Assembly (NCBI RefSeq): GCF_900108035.1
Contig: NZ_FNVS01000001.1
Location: 248,001 to 312,000 of the forward strand
Source of the DNA: Parabacteroides chinchillae
Lineage (GTDB): Bacteria > Bacteroidota > Bacteroidia > Bacteroidales > Tannerellaceae
DNA length: 64,000 bases
Reading direction: 5' to 3'
Shown: positions 63,074-64,000 of the stretch, one piece after another
How the letters are laid out: each line of letters opens with the position of its first letter
Numbering within the stretch: the stretch's first letter is position 1
Translations under genes and position numbers: made by a program
Notes under the pieces: model-generated
Database searches by the model: none
Seen by the model: the letters and a program-made list of their open reading frames with translations, nothing else
Told to the model about the DNA's origin: nothing

Positions 63074-64000
63074 ATGGAAAACAAATTATACGTATCGCCT
63101 TCGCCTCACATTCACGGTGGCGACAGCATAAGCAAAAATATGTACGGTGTACTGATTGCCCTTATTCCGGCTTTTCTGGTATCGCTTTACTTTTTCGGAC
63201 TGGGAGCGCTCATTGTTACTGTAACATCTGTTGTCTCCTGCCTGGTATTCGAATATCTGATCCAAAAATTCCTGATGAAAAAGGAAGCAACACTATATGA
63301 CGGGTCAGCTATATTAACCGGCGTTTTACTGGCATTTAATCTGCCGTCCAACCTTCCGGTCTGGATCATCGTAATCGGAGCTTTAGCAGCTATCGGTATT
63401 GGAAAAATGTCATTCGGAGGTTTGGGCAACAATATATTTAACCCGGCATTGGTAGGACGTGTATTCCTGCTGATTTCCTTCCCCGCACAAATGACTACAT
63501 GGCCGGTTACCGGCGAACTGCCTATGACCTATACGGATGCTCAAACCGGAGCAACCGTATTATCATTAATGAACGAAGGAATAACCCAATTACCTTCCTA
63601 CGGTAATATGTTATTGGGAAATATGGGCGGTAGTTTAGGCGAAGTCAGTGCTGTTGCATTAATACTGGGACTTATCTATATGTTATGGAAAAAAATCATT
63701 ACCTGGCATATCCCGGTTTCAATACTGGCAACTGTATTTGTATTCACCGGTATTATGTATCTGGTAAATCCGCTGCAGTATGCAAATCCGTTTGTACACT
63801 TACTATCAGGAGGTTTATTATTAGGTTCCATATTCATGGCAACAGATTATGTAACATCCCCTATGAGTAAGAACGGAATGCTGGTTTACGGTGTAGGAAT
63901 CGGTATTTTAACTACGGTTATCCGTTTGTTTGGTTCCTATCCGGAAGGCATGTCATTTGCCATTCTCATTATGAATGCATTTACTCCGTTGATTAACAGT
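63074..64000 (+). CDS. rnfD: Rnf complex membrane subunit RnfD (5' part; runs off the window)
   Basis: About 309 residues are visible, starting MENKLYVSPSPHIHGGDSIS 11 bp after rnfC. Several membrane helices follow (MYGVLIALIPAFLVSLYF, VWIIVIGALAAIGIG). The covalent flavin site is TDAQTGATVLSLM, where the Thr of S/T-G-A-T carries FMN. Later segments GGLLLGSIFMATDYVTSP are typical of RnfD/NqrB. The remaining rnfG, rnfE and rnfA would be expected beyond 64000. Confidence 0.96.
   Translation, partial: MENKLYVSPSPHIHGGDSISKNMYGVLIALIPAFLVSLYFFGLGALIVTVTSVVSCLVFEYLIQKFLMKKEATLYDGSAILTGVLLAFNLPSNLPVWIIVIGALAAIGIGKMSFGGLGNNIFNPALVGRVFLLISFPAQMTTWPVTGELPMTYTDAQTGATVLSLMNEGITQLPSYGNMLLGNMGGSLGEVSAVALILGLIYMLWKKIITWHIPVSILATVFVFTGIMYLVNPLQYANPFVHLLSGGLLLGSIFMATDYVTSPMSKNGMLVYGVGIGILTTVIRLFGSYPEGMSFAILIMNAFTPLINS

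Overview
The window looks like chromosomal DNA of a Bacteroidales bacterium, nearer Parabacteroides/Bacteroides/Dysgonomonas than anything else, though I cannot name the species. It is AT-rich. Many genes are preceded by the Bacteroidota sigma-ABfr -7 box TAnnTTTG. The gene content is also typical: a LruC-domain lipoprotein, a DUF4838 glycan-associated protein, a DUF3078 protein, a two-PDZ protein, an rnf operon opening with an RseC-like gene, and an Mpi-type DNA invertase relative. I saw no tRNA, rRNA, CRISPR array or intact insertion sequence.

Layout. 1-4.0 kb (minus): start of gnd, an RclA-type flavoprotein, a deletion remnant of rclC, and two tandem AraC-family regulators, resembling the enterobacterial reactive-chlorine (rcl) locus. 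4.2-6.1 kb (plus): a DUF2156/GNAT acyltransferase pair. 6.1-8.4 kb (minus): LruC lipoprotein. 8.6-15.4 kb: a sigma-54 response regulator, a hybrid histidine kinase and an EptA-like phosphoethanolamine transferase on the minus strand, with an ExoX-C-like gene lying between regulator and kinase on the plus strand. 15.6-18.2 kb (minus): DUF4838 protein and a small conserved gene. 18.5-21.4 kb (plus): M24 peptidase and alkaline phosphatase. 21.5-23.5 kb (plus): an AAA15 ATPase plus RloB/Toprim pair, a probable defence module. 23.5-26.2 kb (plus): pyrB, pyrI, flavin reductase and an outer-membrane barrel. 26.2-31.3 kb (minus): an AddB-like nuclease, dnaJ and grpE.

31.5-36.5 kb (plus): PDZ protein, mutS2 and corA. 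36.5-38.2 kb (minus): a serine-recombinase relative that has lost its catalytic serine, and a nitroreductase-fold protein. 38.4-39.6 kb (plus): glycerate kinase, divergent from the nitroreductase across an elaborate inverted-repeat region. 39.7-46.3 kb: an SGNH hydrolase, a sucD fragment, and a minus-strand operon (nuclease-phosphatase fusion, xanthine/uracil permease, xanthine phosphoribosyltransferase, serine hydrolase) that reads as a scavenging route for extracellular nucleic-acid material. 46.4-48.1 kb (minus): threonine aldolase and an ECF sigma factor. 48.3-53.5 kb: NfeD-type protease, a Schlafen/AlbA-type protein, a CPA2 antiporter and kdsB. 53.5-58.2 kb (minus): a truncated DUF6057 membrane protein, yidC and pyrG. 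58.2-58.7 kb: intergenic DNA with a 22-bp-period degenerate repeat. 58.7-64 kb (plus): DUF3078 protein, RseC-like protein, rnfB, rnfC and the start of rnfD (cut by the window end).

Most of the window is housekeeping. The parts most worth a second look are the rcl-like locus with a 22-bp-spaced direct repeat placed like an AraC operator, the AAA15/RloB pair, the catalytically dead invertase relative, the three-armed inverted repeat between the nitroreductase and glycerate kinase genes, the 22-bp repeat upstream of pyrG, and several gene remnants (rclC, sucD, DUF6057).
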